DNA from: an uncultured Pirellulaceae bacterium
Lineage (GTDB): Bacteria > Planctomycetota > Planctomycetia > Pirellulales > Pirellulaceae
Assembly (NCBI GenBank): GCA_938036435.1
Contig: CALHPU010000059.1
Location: forward strand, 1 to 64,000
Length of the DNA stretch: 64,000 bases
Direction: 5' to 3'
Shown here: positions 28,814 to 37,909 of the stretch, piece after piece
How positions within the stretch are numbered: the stretch's first letter is position 1
How the letters are laid out: each line of letters begins with the position of its first letter
Translations under genes and position numbers: made by a program
The notes under the pieces: model-generated
Databases searched by the model: none
The model's input: the letters and a program-made list of their open reading frames with translations, nothing else
Told to the model about the DNA's origin: nothing

Positions 28814-30994
28814 CTAATTGACCCGAATGTCGGCTCGGAATGTTTCTCGCTGAAAGAACTTCCCTGATACAGCTCGCAAAAAGATTCGATAAGATCCAGT
28901 TGGCAAATTCAACCTCGCTTGCCAGCGATTGTTGGGAAGCAAATCTGCATCCAGCCGAGCATACTCGTCTTGAAATGTCGTGCCGTTAAAGTACTTCCCG
29001 GTCTGTCTATCAAAGATAGCGATTCGAACGGTCGTGTCTGGAAAAGCCCCCATGAATCCATTGATCTGCTGGGTTTTGTATCGAAATGTCTTTCCATTAA
29101 GCGTTGGATTGAATCTGGCAAACATTGAACTACCACGAATGACATTACTGGACCAAACCGCGGGACCCACTCTGCCGCTGTCATCGACTGCGCGTACCCA
29201 GCTTTGAAGATAATCAATATCGTTGGTTGTCTCCGAGAACAACTCGATCGTCTCTTGCCAGTCATTTACATTATTTCCTGGATCGGCTCCCGGTATAGTG
29301 ATTTGCGCAGGATCATCCTGCCAAGAATTACCGTTGAAAAACTTTCCTGTGCGGAAGCTTTTGATCGTCAACAGCGAGGCGACAGCTGCCGAGTCGTCTT
29401 CCATGAAGCCCGCGAAGTTGATCGCATCTGTAACGTCGGCTCCTCTTTCAGGGCTGGTCATCGTAATCGTAGGAGTAACGTCTTGCTTGCGGAAGTTCCG
29501 CAGCGAGGACGCCAGCTGAGCCTTTACGTTAGAGCTCAATGAATCAAACTGGTTCTCTAACTGAAACGGATCTGCTTCGAGGTCGTAGTACTCGCGCTGC
29601 CCGTTTGACCACGCCACGTAGATCTCGTCGTAATAGCGTTCAGCGGTGTAGACGATTGGAAATCGCATTCCGATCAGATACTTATCTGCCCAATTTTCGA
29701 TCATGATCGACCGCTGCCAGCCGGCTTCATCGCTGCTGCTTGGACGACCAATCAGACTCGCGAATGACTTTCCATCGACGCTATTAGGAATGGTTACTCC
29801 TGCAAGCTGCAAAATAGTAGGACAGATGTCTAAATGAGCGATTAGGTGATTGCCAAATTGTTGACTGCGGACACCCGGGCCAGATGCCATCAAGGGCACA
29901 TTGGTGCTGCGGTGAAATGGATCTTTTTTGGCGTACATGCGATGGTGACCCAACTGATAGCCGTTGTCGCTGGTAAGGATGATGAAGGTGTTGTCCATCT
30001 TCCCGGCGTCTTCGATCCGGTCGAAGATCGCCTTCAGCTGATCATCGACACTCTTCATTGATCTCAGACGAGATTTATAGACCAGTTCATATAACGCTCT
30101 TTCACTTCTACGCAGTGGGCTTCGCTGAAGGTGTTCTGGTTTGTCGCTGAAATCGGCTTCGTCGAAGTCGGGATCATTGACTGGTTGCCGAACGTCGTCG
30201 GCGTAATTTAAGTATCTCTGTTCTACCATGCGCGTGACATCCGGGTCGTCGGGAGTGTGCGGCGCAAACGGTGCTAACGAGAGTAGGAATGGCTGCGAGG
30301 GGCGGCTTCTGAAATGGGTGTCAAGTGCTGCGATGGCGTGATCGCGATCAACGTGAGCGACATAAGTGTCTTCGCCGGTCAGATACCCACGAGCCCTTGG
30401 CACGCCAATGTTCGTAAATTTTGCTGTATTGAAAAACTTAAGTCCCCTGCTGATGCTAACATCATCCCACCCGGGAGGGACCGTGTTCTGAAATCCGTCA
30501 TGATGGAATTTGCCGACATGCATCGTGCGGTAGCCAGCTCTTTTCATCCACACACCCAATTCGTTTTCGTCATGGCCATTAGAGATGAACTGCTGGTAGC
30601 CTCCCGCGAAGCCGTTGCTAATTGAGTGCATTGCCGCACCAGTTTTGCAACCATTGTTGAAGGCATATTGGCCCGTAAACAAAGCCGCCCGACTCGGTGC
30701 GCAAAACGGTGTGGTCGAATGAGCGTTGGTGAAAACCGTAGAACGCCTGGCTAAAGCTGCCAACGTTGGATAGTGAGCATCCAAATTGCCTTGTGACAGT
30801 ATCTCTGCGTCGGCGTCGTCGAGATTGACCAGGACGATATTGGGCTTGTTGGATTGAAGAGCACTTGCGTTGGCAGGTAAAAGGACTGCAAAAGCAACGA
30901 ACAACAATGCAATTAAAAAGGTTTTCCGCCACAGTTCGCGCACTGGAGATTGGGCGCGAGAGAGAACGGGAGTGTGTGAGTTGTAAAATTGCAT
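28814..30994 (-). CDS. Exported sulfatase (Cys-type, FGly-dependent)
   Basis: The 726-residue protein starts at ATG 30994. A hydrophobic N-terminal segment (TFLIALLFVAFAVLLPA, ending NASA) is a signal peptide. The sulfatase signature is CAPSR with the Cys to be converted to formylglycine at residue 98. Metal ligands are Asp59-Asp60 in VNLDDADAE and TSDNGYQLGHH. The first ~470 residues are the alkaline-phosphatase-like catalytic domain. The C-terminal ~250 residues are beta-rich (TITMTSPERGADV; two modules with GKFFNG/GKYFNG) and may bind carbohydrate or matrix. Planctomycetes carry many sulfatases for algal sulfated polysaccharides; the substrate is not predictable here. No anaerobic or aerobic FGly maturase is adjacent. 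Confidence 0.93.
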   Translation of the reverse strand: MQFYNSHTPVLSRAQSPVRELWRKTFLIALLFVAFAVLLPANASALQSNKPNIVLVNLDDADAEILSQGNLDAHYPTLAALARRSTVFTNAHSTTPFCAPSRAALFTGQYAFNNGCKTGAAMHSISNGFAGGYQQFISNGHDENELGVWMKRAGYRTMHVGKFHHDGFQNTVPPGWDDVSISRGLKFFNTAKFTNIGVPRARGYLTGEDTYVAHVDRDHAIAALDTHFRSRPSQPFLLSLAPFAPHTPDDPDVTRMVEQRYLNYADDVRQPVNDPDFDEADFSDKPEHLQRSPLRRSERALYELVYKSRLRSMKSVDDQLKAIFDRIEDAGKMDNTFIILTSDNGYQLGHHRMYAKKDPFHRSTNVPLMASGPGVRSQQFGNHLIAHLDICPTILQLAGVTIPNSVDGKSFASLIGRPSSSDEAGWQRSIMIENWADKYLIGMRFPIVYTAERYYDEIYVAWSNGQREYYDLEADPFQLENQFDSLSSNVKAQLASSLRNFRKQDVTPTITMTSPERGADVTDAINFAGFMEDDSAAVASLLTIKSFRTGKFFNGNSWQDDPAQITIPGADPGNNVNDWQETIELFSETTNDIDYLQSWVRAVDDSGRVGPAVWSSNVIRGSSMFARFNPTLNGKTFRYKTQQINGFMGAFPDTTVRIAIFDRQTGKYFNGTTFQDEYARLDADLLPNNRWQARLNLPTGSYRIFLRAVSGKFFQRETFRADIRVN

Positions 30995-31889
30995 CTTTGG
31001 ACTGCCTCGCTTTATTTCAAAAAGTCTCGGAGTTCAAGTGCGGCCGAGTCTACATCAGACACAAGCATGTACTTGAGAGATTCCAAGAAAAAGCAGTCCG
31101 TCGCTTAATTATCCTGTACGTCGTATTGGCTAGTTAAACTTACTCGCGCACTCGCATTGAACGAGTCGTAGCAGCCTTTCCGACCAGAGTCTTTCGGTTA
31201 TCAAAAAAAGGCCATCAAAAAAGGCCATCAAAAAAATTGTCTGTAACTCTTGTGGAGGCAGCCAAATCAAAAGATCGTTCTGCCATCAACGCGAGTGATA
31301 CGTGAATCAATAGGTCACCGTTCACGGCATTAGCTACCAAGCGTACGTTCGCTGACAGTTTCGAGTCGAAGGAATCATAAAGTGTGACGATTGTGCCGAA
31401 GCCAACGGTCTTAAGGATTAGCCCTTACGTCGCATTTACTGGCTGGCAAGCGGAAATAAACAGAACGCCAGAACAGTTTTTGGGGAAGTTGGTGCTTTGT
31501 CCAGATTTGGAATAAGAATTTAGATAAAGGCGAAATGGCGCGAGCCCTCCGATCCCCACCGGTAATCACTTGCTATTAATACCCGACGGCTTGCTCCGTT
31601 ACGCTTAAAGAGCGAACCGGCAACCCGAAAATTGAATCGGGATGAAGCAATAGTTCTCGATCGGGCATTGATAGGCTGATCCTTTCTAAGCAGCAGTTGC
31701 TCTCTTTGAGTGCACGTTTCTCGCGCATCAATAGTTAATAGAGGCTTACCTAATCTGCCAGCTGTCATGGCGATCCGACCAAACTTCCGCTTTTCTGGGC
31801 TTTTAGGAAGCCAAGTGTTAATTCTTCAATCACTGGTACGAAGTTTGCTTCAACGGTCAGTACATCTTTGGTGGTCAATGGTGGAAGTG
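30995..31889. other. About 0.9-kb gap with a triple repeat and an orphan terminator at its end
   Basis: No supportable gene. At 31200-31239 the block ATCAAAAAAGGCC occurs twice and a third, diverged time. Short frames near 31520-31768 have no protein-like features. The gap ends in a strong + strand terminator (31890-31927) with no gene upstream on that strand, which suggests an unrecognised transcript. Confidence 0.5.
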
Positions 31890-31927
31890 GGAGGGTCGCA
31901 ACTTAGTTGTGACTCTCCTTCTTTTTT
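31890..31927 (+). terminator. Orphan intrinsic terminator
   Basis: A 13-bp stem GGAGGGTCGCAAC / GTTGTGACTCTCC (two G-U pairs) with a TTA loop is followed by TTCTTTTTT. The nearest upstream gene on this strand ends at 28691, so it likely terminates a non-coding transcript. It lies 66 bases before the PSP1-type gene and could also act as an attenuator. Confidence 0.8.
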
Positions 31928-31992
31928 GGACTTTAAGAATCTGTTAAGATCAATCGTTCCCCCTTTTTTTCCCTCGCTAAAATTCTCTCCTC

Positions 31993-32565
31993 GTGGGCAC
32001 TCTCCATTTTGTAAAAACTGGTCTTATGGGCGTCCTTGGTACATTCGAGGCCGTCGATTTTCGCACGTACAGACGCGACCAGCGCGTCATCTGTCGAACA
32101 CGCCGAGGGTTAGAATGGGGGACGGTGGTCTGTGACATCGGCCATCAAAATTCAGCGGACGGCGAAATTGCATCCGACTGGTCGCTCAACTGCGACGGTG
32201 ACTTGCTTCGGACGACGACACCGGACGACGAGATGATCCTTGAGCGTCTTGATCGTTTTCGCGATCGCGCCTTTGAAGCCTGTCGAGAATTGCTCGTCCA
32301 ACGTAATCTAAAAGTAACGCTTGTAGATGTGGAGCACCTGTTCGACGGCGAGTCGCTGTTTTTCTATTTCCTTGGCGAGACCGACGCGCGGATCGAAACG
32401 CTTACCGAAGAGCTGGCAGAAGCTTACGATCGGAAAGTGAAATTTAAGAAGTTCGCCGAATCACTTTCCCAAGGGTGCGGTCCCACATGCGGAACCGAAG
32501 AAAGCAGTTGCAAATCATCCGGCTGCGGTTCGTGTGCGCTTTCAGGATCATGCGCCATAAAATAA
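31993..32565 (+). CDS. PSP1-domain (RicT/YaaT-like) protein with Cys-rich tail
   Basis: The 190-residue protein shows the PSP1 C-terminal fold: RVICRTRRGLEWGTVV, then LKVTLVDVEHLFDGESLFFYFLGE and ELAEAYDRKVKFKKF. B. subtilis RicT (YaaT) belongs to this family and acts with RicA/RicF, binding iron-sulfur clusters. The last ~30 residues have eight Cys (GCGPTCGT, SSCKSSGCGSC, SGSCAIK) and are very different from the CGRPLCC-type motif of RicT, though metal binding is plausible. I take GTG 31993, because GLMGVLGTF resembles the family N-terminus; ATG 32026 is an alternative. It is convergent with kdsD. The exact role is unknown. Confidence 0.75.
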   Translation: MGTLHFVKTGLMGVLGTFEAVDFRTYRRDQRVICRTRRGLEWGTVVCDIGHQNSADGEIASDWSLNCDGDLLRTTTPDDEMILERLDRFRDRAFEACRELLVQRNLKVTLVDVEHLFDGESLFFYFLGETDARIETLTEELAEAYDRKVKFKKFAESLSQGCGPTCGTEESSCKSSGCGSCALSGSCAIK

Positions 32566-32616
32566 ATCTATGCGAGTGCTACTGCTGTCAGGAGTGGACG
32601 GTTTCAGCCGTCGGTT

Positions 32617-33636
32617 CTACGCCAGTCCCGCTTTAATCAGGTCGTGCAGGTGTACGACGCCGACCAAGCTTCCTTTGTCGATCACAGGGAGCACAGTGAT
32701 TTGACGATCTTCCATCATGCGAAGCCCAACGGCCGCCAATTGATTGCTGTTGATCTTCAACGGCTCCTGAGTCATCACCGTCGCTGCGGCCGAGTCCATC
32801 AGTTCCTCAATGCTGCCCTTCCACGATTGGAAACAACGTCGTAAGTCACCATCGGTCAGCACTCCTGCCACCTGAGCGAGATCATCGGTCAAAAACAAAC
32901 AGCCCAACTTGTGCTGGCTAACCAGCGCGATGGCATCTCGCAACGTCGCTGATTGATCGGTGACTGGAATCGCAGGAGCGGTGTGCATCACATCGCTTAC
33001 CTTCAGCAAAAGTTTCTTCCCAAGCGTACCTCCCGGGTGATATTGCGCAAACTCCTCCGCGGTAAACCCGCGTTGCTCCATTACAGCGATAGCTAAGGCG
33101 TCGGTCACAGCCAGCATTAACGTCGTGCTGCATGTGGGAACCAGCGCAAGTTTGTCGGCCTCACGTGAGACTTGGCAGTCGATTACGAAATTGCTGTGGC
33201 ATGCAAGCGTTGAATTTAAGTCTCCAGTCAACGCAACGACGGGAACGCCACTGCGACGCATGAACTCGATCAGCTTCAAAATCTCTTCGGTCTCTCCGCT
33301 GTTGGACATCGCCACAAGAACATCTTGATCGGATACAACCCCAAGATCACCGTGGACTGCCTCCGACGGATGAAGAAAGATCGCCGGAGCACCAGTGCTA
33401 CAGAGAGTGGCGGCAGCCTTTCGCGCGACGAAACCTGTTTTGCCCAAGCCAGTCAACAAGATTCGTCCACGGCATGAGACTAGAACATTGACGATTTGAT
33501 CGCAATCATCGGCCAGACGTGCGCTGGCGGCTTCAATCATCGAGGCTTCCAACTGCAGTATCTCTGCCATTCTTTCACGCACAGAACCATTGCCGGAAAG
33601 GGATGATTTAGGTTGGCGGTGTGGATCAGATGCCAT
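32617..33636 (-). CDS. kdsD: Arabinose-5-phosphate isomerase (SIS + two CBS domains)
   Basis: It converts D-ribulose 5-phosphate to D-arabinose 5-phosphate, the first step of Kdo synthesis for lipopolysaccharide. The 339-residue protein has an N-terminal SIS domain (RILLTGLGKTGFVARKAAATL; HPSEAVHGDLG with the catalytic-region His; MSNSGETEEIL; TCSTTLMLAVTDALA). A short linker (EEFAQYHPGGTLGKKLL) leads to two CBS domains (VSDVMHTAPAIPV; VMTQEPLKINSNQLA, HLHDLIKAG). The length and order match KdsD/KpsF. ATG 33636 is used. It supports a Gram-negative-type outer membrane with Kdo. The stand-alone gene is in a normal position. Confidence 0.93.
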   Translation of the reverse strand: MASDPHRQPKSSLSGNGSVRERMAEILQLEASMIEAASARLADDCDQIVNVLVSCRGRILLTGLGKTGFVARKAAATLCSTGAPAIFLHPSEAVHGDLGVVSDQDVLVAMSNSGETEEILKLIEFMRRSGVPVVALTGDLNSTLACHSNFVIDCQVSREADKLALVPTCSTTLMLAVTDALAIAVMEQRGFTAEEFAQYHPGGTLGKKLLLKVSDVMHTAPAIPVTDQSATLRDAIALVSQHKLGCLFLTDDLAQVAGVLTDGDLRRCFQSWKGSIEELMDSAAATVMTQEPLKINSNQLAAVGLRMMEDRQITVLPVIDKGSLVGVVHLHDLIKAGLA

Positions 33637-33839
33637 CTGGATCTTTCAGAAGTCGATTGACCATGTATAACAGCCAATTGTAGTCACTGCACTAGCGTTT
33701 CTAGCGTGCCATCTTGTATATCGTAGTCGTTAGGCTTGCATAGACAGCCCCGTGTACTGCCACAGCGGCAATGTGTACCGGCAGCAACGATTATGAGCCG
33801 TCTTCTCTTTTTCGTTGAAAGGCACCACGCGAACGCCGA

Positions 33840-33962
33840 AAGTAGGTGTGCAAGGCGGCTCTGCTCCGCTGTACCCAAATAGTTTCGTGTACCGTCGTGG
33901 CAATCAGTTACGGAGTACACACTCAAACACGATCAGCACCAAAAAGCTGGTCGTGTTTTTTT
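33840..33962 (+). ncRNA. Candidate structured RNA ending in an intrinsic terminator
   Basis: In the 467-bp gap between kdsD and the next gene, the + strand shows serial hairpins. The first is imperfect, at about 33844-33876 (GGTGTGCAAGGCGG with CCGCTGTACCC). The second is a 9-bp bulged stem GTGTACCGT (33887-33895) / ACGGAGTACAC (33910-33920). The third is the terminator at 33926-33962. No gene on this strand precedes it. I could not match it to SRP, 6S, tmRNA or RNase P signatures. The rest of the gap (33637-33839) shows nothing recognisable. Confidence 0.3.
33926..33962 (+). terminator. Orphan intrinsic terminator
   Basis: A 12-bp stem AACACGATCAGC / GCTGGTCGTGTT with one G-U pair and an 8-base loop (ACCAAAAA), followed by seven T residues. 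Confidence 0.88.
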
Positions 33963-33993
33963 GTGCGCTACTGATGGTTCGTCAGATCCAATT

Positions 33994-34073
33994 GGCCAAG
34001 TCCTAATGCGCCAGGCCAATTTCTAATGCGCCAGGCCAATTTCTAATGCTCCAGGCCAAGTCCTAATGCTCCA
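33994..34073. repeat. Four tandem 20-bp repeats
   Basis: Four units begin at 33994, 34014, 34034 and 34054. Units 1 and 2 are GGCCAAGTCCTAATGCGCCA and GGCCAATTTCTAATGCGCCA; units 3 and 4 repeat the same alternation with GCTCCA ends. The differences fall only at two positions (AGTC/ATTT and GCG/GCT). The array lies between the orphan terminator and the 3' end of the next gene. Confidence 0.9.
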
Positions 34074-34103
34074 GAACACTTGGAAACAACTCGCTAAAAC
34101 GGG

Positions 34104-34643
34104 TTAAGCCGCTTTGCTTTGGACCTGCGATTTTTGGATCGCTTTCTCAATTTTTAATCGGCTAAGTTCCTTGAACGCGCCATCGGCTTTGGTTTGAACC
34201 AGCACCAGCGAGCTGGCGTGCAGCATTCTTGGCAGGAAAGATTTAACGTCAGAAAACTGTTCTCGGTCAAACCCTGCTGAAATAAGTATCAGGTCCGTTC
34301 GCAGATGCGAATTGGCGATACGTGGTAACGCTGATCCCATATCGCCGGGGACTAACTGAGTTTTTGCGTCGATCGGTTTAAGCCGGCGGTGCATTTCAAT
34401 CAACTTCAACGGTTCAGCCGACTCTCTTGCATCAAACAAATCGACACCCGTATATCGCACTTTCTCACCGGAGAATTTTTGGGCGACTGCGATCAGTTTT
34501 TCACATCGAGTGCCGTCGCCAAGCCCTACTTCAATGATGGAACGTATTTGGCGCTGTTTGATCAGCTTATATATCGCCCGGTCTGCAACTGGTTTGTCCA
34601 ACCAAGTCAACTTGAGAAAGCGAAAAGAAGAGATAGGCTTCAC
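34104..34643 (-). CDS. Small SAM-binding-fold protein
   Basis: The 179-residue protein starts at GTG 34643, chosen because AGAGGA lies 7-8 bases upstream; the TTG at 34670 lacks a ribosome site. Motif I is IIEVGLGDGTRCEKL and the acidic residue after strand 2 is in YTGVDLFDARE. An acidic pair in GDMGSALPRI and a hydrophobic strand (LILISAG) complete a Rossmann methyltransferase fold. The C-terminus is helical and basic. No acceptor domain is present. Substrate unknown. Confidence 0.72.
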   Translation of the reverse strand: MKPISSFRFLKLTWLDKPVADRAIYKLIKQRQIRSIIEVGLGDGTRCEKLIAVAQKFSGEKVRYTGVDLFDARESAEPLKLIEMHRRLKPIDAKTQLVPGDMGSALPRIANSHLRTDLILISAGFDREQFSDVKSFLPRMLHASSLVLVQTKADGAFKELSRLKIEKAIQKSQVQSKAA

Positions 34644-35170
34644 GGGATAGTCCTCTATCGGTGGTGGCAAGCAAACAGACAGTCAGCTCTCGGAGTCTCG
34701 AGGCAAACTACCTGATCTCTTTGATCGGTCGCATAACCGGCAAAATTGACTCTATCGGTGAGCGGCAAGTTTACTTTGCTACGCTAGGCTGCATGCCCCA
34801 GCCCGTTAAGTTTACGTAACCGTTATATCTTGACCATTAGGTGAGGTCGATTGAATATTAACCGCTTTCTCAAACCCATCTTGCTCCGCCAAACGTACAG
34901 TTCGCGGCAGTCGCGCTTGATCCAGATGGATCGGCTCCCCAGACAGTGACTGCCTAGAACGAAACGGCCCGATTGCCTGCAAGTTTTCGCTTGCAGGCAT
35001 GAAGGCTAGTTTTCGCTTCCAAACTTTCGCTGTCAGACCTGATTGCAAGTTTGCTCTACGCGCCCAATGGATCTTGGCGCTTCCCCAACCACGATGGTTT
35101 AGCCCACGACTATCGGTTTTTATCGTTGTCATATGAAGGGCTGACTGTCCCGTGCTGCGCGCGAAACAAC
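34644..35170. other. 527-bp divergent gap with a strong hairpin
   Basis: Non-coding. A perfect 9-bp stem GCCTGCAAG / CTTGCAGGC with loop TTTTCG sits at 34975-34998 without a T run. The short motif TTTTCGCTT then recurs at about 35010, followed by TTTCGC near 35026. The promoters of the divergent genes must be here; none is convincing. Confidence 0.5.
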
Positions 35171-37876
35171 ATGTCATCCAAATCAAACGAAAACAATCGC
35201 AACAACGTTAATCGGATCGGACGTTTTGAAGAGTTCGAAAGCCGCATCGTGATGTCGGCTCAAGCCGTTGCCAGCGTTCTGCCTGATGCCGATGTAAACA
35301 CAGTTGGCCAACAAAGCACCACCGAACCAGCCGCGATTGTCTCCTCGGCAATCACACAAGCTAACGATATCTCACCAACCACCGCAGCCGCTCAACTTGC
35401 TCAACAATACGGATTGGACGGAACCGGGCAAACCATCGCCGTGATCGATACCGGCATCGCGTTTGACCATGTTGCACTTGGAGGCGGTTTTGGCGAAGGC
35501 CATCGAGTCGTTGGCGGATACGACTTCGCCGAAGACGATGCAAATCCTTACGACGATGGCCCCACTGGATTTCACGGTACAAGTGTCGCTGGAATCATCG
35601 GCAGCACCGATCTCGAATACATGGGGCTCGCGCCGGGAGCGGATTTGGTCGCCTTACGCGTCTTCGATGATGCGGGACGAAACGAATTGGAGTGGGTTGA
35701 ACAAGCACTTCAGTGGGTCCACGACAATCAGTTCAGTTTTGAAAACCCCATCACCACTGTCAACCTGTCGCTGGGGACCACTCCGGACGAAACCTATCAG
35801 ATGATTCTCGAAGATGAGCTCGCTCAGTTGAAGGAAGACGGAATCTTCATCAGCGTGGCAGCAGGAAATCACTTTGATGAAGCGTCGAGTTCTGAATTAG
35901 CCTATCCGGCAAGTAGTTCGTCCGTTGTGCCGGTATCCAGCCATACTTCCACTGGCGAGTTCAGTGATTTTAGCCAGCGAGCCCCACATGTCTTGACCGC
36001 ACCGGGGCAAAGCATCGTTAGCACGGTTCCAGAACACTTGTTTTTTGGGACCAGATCTGATCCTTTTGTTGGTTCGTCGGGGACCAGTTTTTCTGCGCCG
36101 TACGTGGCGGGGGCAAGTGCTCTTTTGCGACAGGCCAATGAGATCGCCGGTGTAGAGAACATCGACCAAGACTTAATCTATGAGCAACTACGAAGCACTG
36201 CCGATCAGGTTTTCGATTCCGTCACCAACGCAACCTACTCCCATGTCAATTTGCAAGCGGCGATCGAATCGATTCTTAATGGATCTGAAGAAGGCCAGTC
36301 ATCGAACGTGCAGTCGGCCGGTGACCAAGATTCTGCAGCTCCCGAGAATTCGCTTGAAGCCATTGAAGAGTCGCTCGTTTCGTTAACCAATGGAGTTTTG
36401 AACATTGAAGGTTCGAGCGTTGATGACGTGGTGTCTCTGGCTGTCGACGACACAAACAATTCTCTGACGGTTAATCTCAACGGTCGTTCTTCAACTTTCG
36501 CACTGCCTAACGTGAGACAGATCAATTACTCGGGCAACGGTGGCAACGACGATCTTACAGTCACCTTAGGAGACTCAGACGATACCGTCACAATCAAGCA
36601 GCGCAAGGTCGAGGTTCTGAATCAGCTGTTTCAGATTGCCGCCAGCGACGTCTCAAAAGCCAACATCAACAACGGTACTGGCAGCGACACTTTGAAAGTA
36701 GAAGGTAGCGCAGGCGACGATGATCTTACAGTCTCCGTACAACGGGTGAGATTTTCCAATGCGAACTTCGAGGCAACCAGTGGTCATTTTGAGAGGGTCA
36801 ACGCCAATGCCGGTGCGGGTAACGACTCCGTTGAACTTCACGGCACCGCAGGAAGCGACACATTTGCCGAATACAATCAAACAAGCTGGCTAAAGAGTGA
36901 CGTCCATCGAGTCCTGACCGAAGGTTTTGAATCGGTGCGTGTCGATGGTGGCGGTGGAGCCGACCAAGCAAACTTGAGCGCCACCGAATTAGCTGAGCGA
37001 TTTGAGGTCAACCAATCTGACGCGACGGTGATCCAAGGAAATCGTCAGATCGACATCAACGCGTTTCGCAGGATCAACGTTATTGGAGCCGGATCGGGAG
37101 ACACTGTCTCACTCTCAGGATCTTCAGGGGACGACATCCTCTACAGCAAAGACGGATCGGCATCGTTGGTTGGAGAGGGCTTTCTGACCTACGTGAGTTC
37201 GTTTGCGAACTTAAGCGTTGACGCCGGTGCCGGAAACGATATCGCCTATCTGGCTGGCAGCAACGGCGATGACCACTTTGACTTTCAACAAGAAAAGGCC
37301 ACCTTGCAAAGTGATGGGCACTCCGTCAACACTGAGGGATTCGACTTGACGGTCGCTCGATCGACTGGAGGCCACGACACGGCATCATTTACAGGAACCA
37401 GCAGAAGAGATCACTTCTACGCAGATAACACTTTTGCAGAAGCGTCGGGAGACGGGTTAGCGGTCGGTCGTACGATAGGTTTCGACGAAGTCTCCATTGA
37501 TGGAGGCGATGGCAATGATGTGGTAACACTCAGAGGCAGTAACAACGATGACTCGCTAACAATCGGATCGGAAGACATTGAATTCGAAACCACACTGCAA
37601 ATGCTCCGCTTGACGAATGTAGAACGGAGCCATTTTCACGGAGGTGACGGGAACGATACCGTCAAAATCGCGGAAGTTCAAAATTTAGACTTGATTCAAT
37701 CACTTGGGGATGGCGCCCAAGCGGTTCTGAAGAACCACACCGCAACGTTTTTTGAGTTCGAGGAATTGGAAGCCAACGCCGTCGATGATGCTATCGCCGC
37801 TTACGACCTAGAAAAAGTCGACTTCCGCTTCAACCTAAGCGGGAAATGGTACGACTTGGACGAGCTTGGTAATTAG
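35171..37876 (+). CDS. Exported subtilisin-like serine protease with RTX-like repeats
   Basis: The 901-residue protein starts at ATG 35171; the in-frame extension to 35051 is rejected because the conserved leader begins at the ATG. It starts with GRFEEFESRIVMSAQ, a leader resembling the planctomycete LEPR-XLL type, in place of an ordinary signal peptide. The S8 domain follows: Asp93 in VIDTG, His135 in FHGTSVAG and Ser306 in GTSFSAPYVAG, with NLSLG and SVAAGNH supporting. Residues ~420-880 hold about six diverged repeats with GGNDD, GAGNDS, GAGNDI, GGDGNDVVTL and GGDGNDT motifs, like calcium-binding RTX strands with beta extensions. It is likely secreted or surface-bound. It is convergent with the SH3 protein, 33 bases apart. 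Confidence 0.9.
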   Translation: MSSKSNENNRNNVNRIGRFEEFESRIVMSAQAVASVLPDADVNTVGQQSTTEPAAIVSSAITQANDISPTTAAAQLAQQYGLDGTGQTIAVIDTGIAFDHVALGGGFGEGHRVVGGYDFAEDDANPYDDGPTGFHGTSVAGIIGSTDLEYMGLAPGADLVALRVFDDAGRNELEWVEQALQWVHDNQFSFENPITTVNLSLGTTPDETYQMILEDELAQLKEDGIFISVAAGNHFDEASSSELAYPASSSSVVPVSSHTSTGEFSDFSQRAPHVLTAPGQSIVSTVPEHLFFGTRSDPFVGSSGTSFSAPYVAGASALLRQANEIAGVENIDQDLIYEQLRSTADQVFDSVTNATYSHVNLQAAIESILNGSEEGQSSNVQSAGDQDSAAPENSLEAIEESLVSLTNGVLNIEGSSVDDVVSLAVDDTNNSLTVNLNGRSSTFALPNVRQINYSGNGGNDDLTVTLGDSDDTVTIKQRKVEVLNQLFQIAASDVSKANINNGTGSDTLKVEGSAGDDDLTVSVQRVRFSNANFEATSGHFERVNANAGAGNDSVELHGTAGSDTFAEYNQTSWLKSDVHRVLTEGFESVRVDGGGGADQANLSATELAERFEVNQSDATVIQGNRQIDINAFRRINVIGAGSGDTVSLSGSSGDDILYSKDGSASLVGEGFLTYVSSFANLSVDAGAGNDIAYLAGSNGDDHFDFQQEKATLQSDGHSVNTEGFDLTVARSTGGHDTASFTGTSRRDHFYADNTFAEASGDGLAVGRTIGFDEVSIDGGDGNDVVTLRGSNNDDSLTIGSEDIEFETTLQMLRLTNVERSHFHGGDGNDTVKIAEVQNLDLIQSLGDGAQAVLKNHTATFFEFEELEANAVDDAIAAYDLEKVDFRFNLSGKWYDLDELGN

Positions 37877-37909
37877 TCGACACTGAATTTGCCAACGCCG
37901 AAAATCCAG

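Noticed and set aside
31710-32135. 141-codon plus-strand frame overlapping the PSP1 gene
   Set aside because: Crosses the orphan terminator and overlaps the better-supported PSP1 frame.
33684-33926. 80-codon Cys-containing frame on the minus strand
   Set aside because: Overlaps the candidate structured RNA, no ribosome site, and no fold-like pattern.
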